Positions 63,673 to 64,000 of a DNA stretch of 64,000 bases are shown here, piece by piece. The notes under the pieces were generated by a model that saw only the letters and a list, made by a program, of their open reading frames with translations, did not search any database and was not told the origin of the DNA. The position numbers were made by a program, and so were the translations under genes. Position 1 is the first letter of the stretch. Every line of letters starts with the position of its first letter. This DNA comes from Alkaliphilus transvaalensis ATCC 700919 (GTDB lineage: Bacteria; Bacillota; Clostridia; Peptostreptococcales; Natronincolaceae): contig NZ_KK211287.1 in the NCBI RefSeq assembly GCF_000621485.1, positions 96,427 to 160,426 of the forward strand, in the 5' to 3' direction.

Positions 63673-63701
63673 ATTGTACTATTTAAAATTTCAATCGTCA
63701 A
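63673..63701 (-). promoter_or_regulatory. Promoter of the MarR/flavin reductase operon
   Basis: TTGACG (63696-63701) and TACAAT (63673-63678), 17-base spacer, minus strand. Confidence 0.7.
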
Positions 63702-63809
63702 CCTTTTTATGCATTTTATGGATAATATTTAGATTTTCATTATTTATATTATATAAGATGACAAAAGCTGACTCAGAATACATTACGCACCCCTAATCAA
63801 AAACTCCCC

Positions 63810-64000
63810 CTAGGGAATTAGACGTTTCATAACACCATTCTCCATCAGATCACTCATTAAAGCAATCAATTCATCTGCAGTTAAGACTTTACTCTGCCTA
63901 AACCAGTAACTCATAATGCCAATCATAGCTGAAAGAACATACTCTAAAATAAAATCAACTTCTTTAGGATCTAGATTATGGTTTTCAGAAAATGCCTGTA
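63810..64000 (-). CDS. TetR-type regulator, C-terminal end (start beyond window)
   Basis: 63 codons before the stop at 63810 are visible: DPKEVDFILEYVLSAMIGIM, SYWFRQSKVLTADELIALMS and LMENGVMKRLIP. The helical pattern and the YWF-TADEL stretch match C-terminal domains of TetR-family regulators. The DNA-binding part lies outside the window. Confidence 0.7.
   Translation of the reverse strand, partial: QAFSENHNLDPKEVDFILEYVLSAMIGIMSYWFRQSKVLTADELIALMSDLMENGVMKRLIP

Overview
This is a low-G+C (roughly one third G+C by eye) bacterial chromosome segment, most likely from a strictly anaerobic, endospore-former-type Clostridia member; the mix resembles Alkaliphilus-like genomes, but I cannot name a species from sequence alone. 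Supporting traits are purine-rich AGGAGG ribosome sites, a clostridial hybrid-cluster protein, a DUF438/hemerythrin/PAS protein, 2-hydroxyacyl-CoA dehydratase activase-type proteins, a LevR-type sigma-54 activator and an extracytoplasmic flavin fumarate-reductase-like enzyme. There is one tRNA (Arg-CCT), no rRNA, no CRISPR array, and no recognisable insertion sequence or prophage.

Layout. 1-6.6 kb: a cut-off PstS-like binding protein, a CPBP membrane protease, a DUF438/hemerythrin/PAS sensor protein, a DUF421 membrane protein, a double-GNAT protein and a CBS-pair protein. 6.7-16.3 kb: a minus-strand cluster running from a giant two-domain activase (frameshifted) through an ABC importer (ATPase, binding lipoprotein, permease broken by two lesions) to hybrid-cluster protein Hcp, with a divergent Crp/Fnr-family regulator whose promoter holds a Fur-box-like site, and a convergent cupin. 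16.4-21.7 kb: a chemoreceptor, tRNA-Arg, a small CxxC protein and an ABC-F ATPase with a leader that looks like ribosome-controlled attenuation (promoter, six-codon leader peptide, anti-terminator arm, terminator). 21.8-23.8 kb: a GntR(YtrA-type)/ABC-2 exporter operon with an operator dyad. 23.9-30.2 kb: a Fur-box-controlled iron-siderophore type uptake operon (binding protein, two permeases, ATPase) ending in an MFS exporter, with a divergent AraC regulator.

30.2-37.2 kb holds small membrane, zinc-ribbon and hypothetical proteins, a membrane J-domain protein and a pair of ABC exporter half-transporters. 37.7-42.2 kb is a second FecBCD-type importer plus a SAM methyltransferase, preceded by a cobalamin riboswitch with its own terminator and two well-formed promoters, so it is best read as a corrinoid uptake operon. 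42.2-54.2 kb is a self-contained sugar phosphotransferase island: LevR-like activator, a -24/-12 promoter, HPr, lactose/cellobiose-family IIB, IIC and IIA, a GH4 6-phospho-glycosidase, a MupG-like 6-phospho-muramidase, NagA, NagB and enzyme I. The gene set points to uptake of amino-sugar disaccharides (chitobiose and/or GlcNAc-MurNAc type) and conversion to fructose-6-phosphate.

54.4-64 kb is a mixed accessory region with much gene decay: remnants of an ABC-2 permease, a DtxR-type regulator, a chemoreceptor tail, an AraC regulator that has lost its DNA-binding domain, a second partial DUF3788 copy and two short tails that both read HVE(A/C)VVLIEK. Between them are intact genes: a fumarate-reductase-like lipoprotein whose promoter has the 19-bp spacer and dyad typical of MerR activation, facing a convergent MerR gene; an Hsp33-like chaperone paired with a MerR regulator; and a flavin reductase with a MarR regulator that has a 21-bp palindrome at its start site. 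The window ends inside a TetR-type gene.
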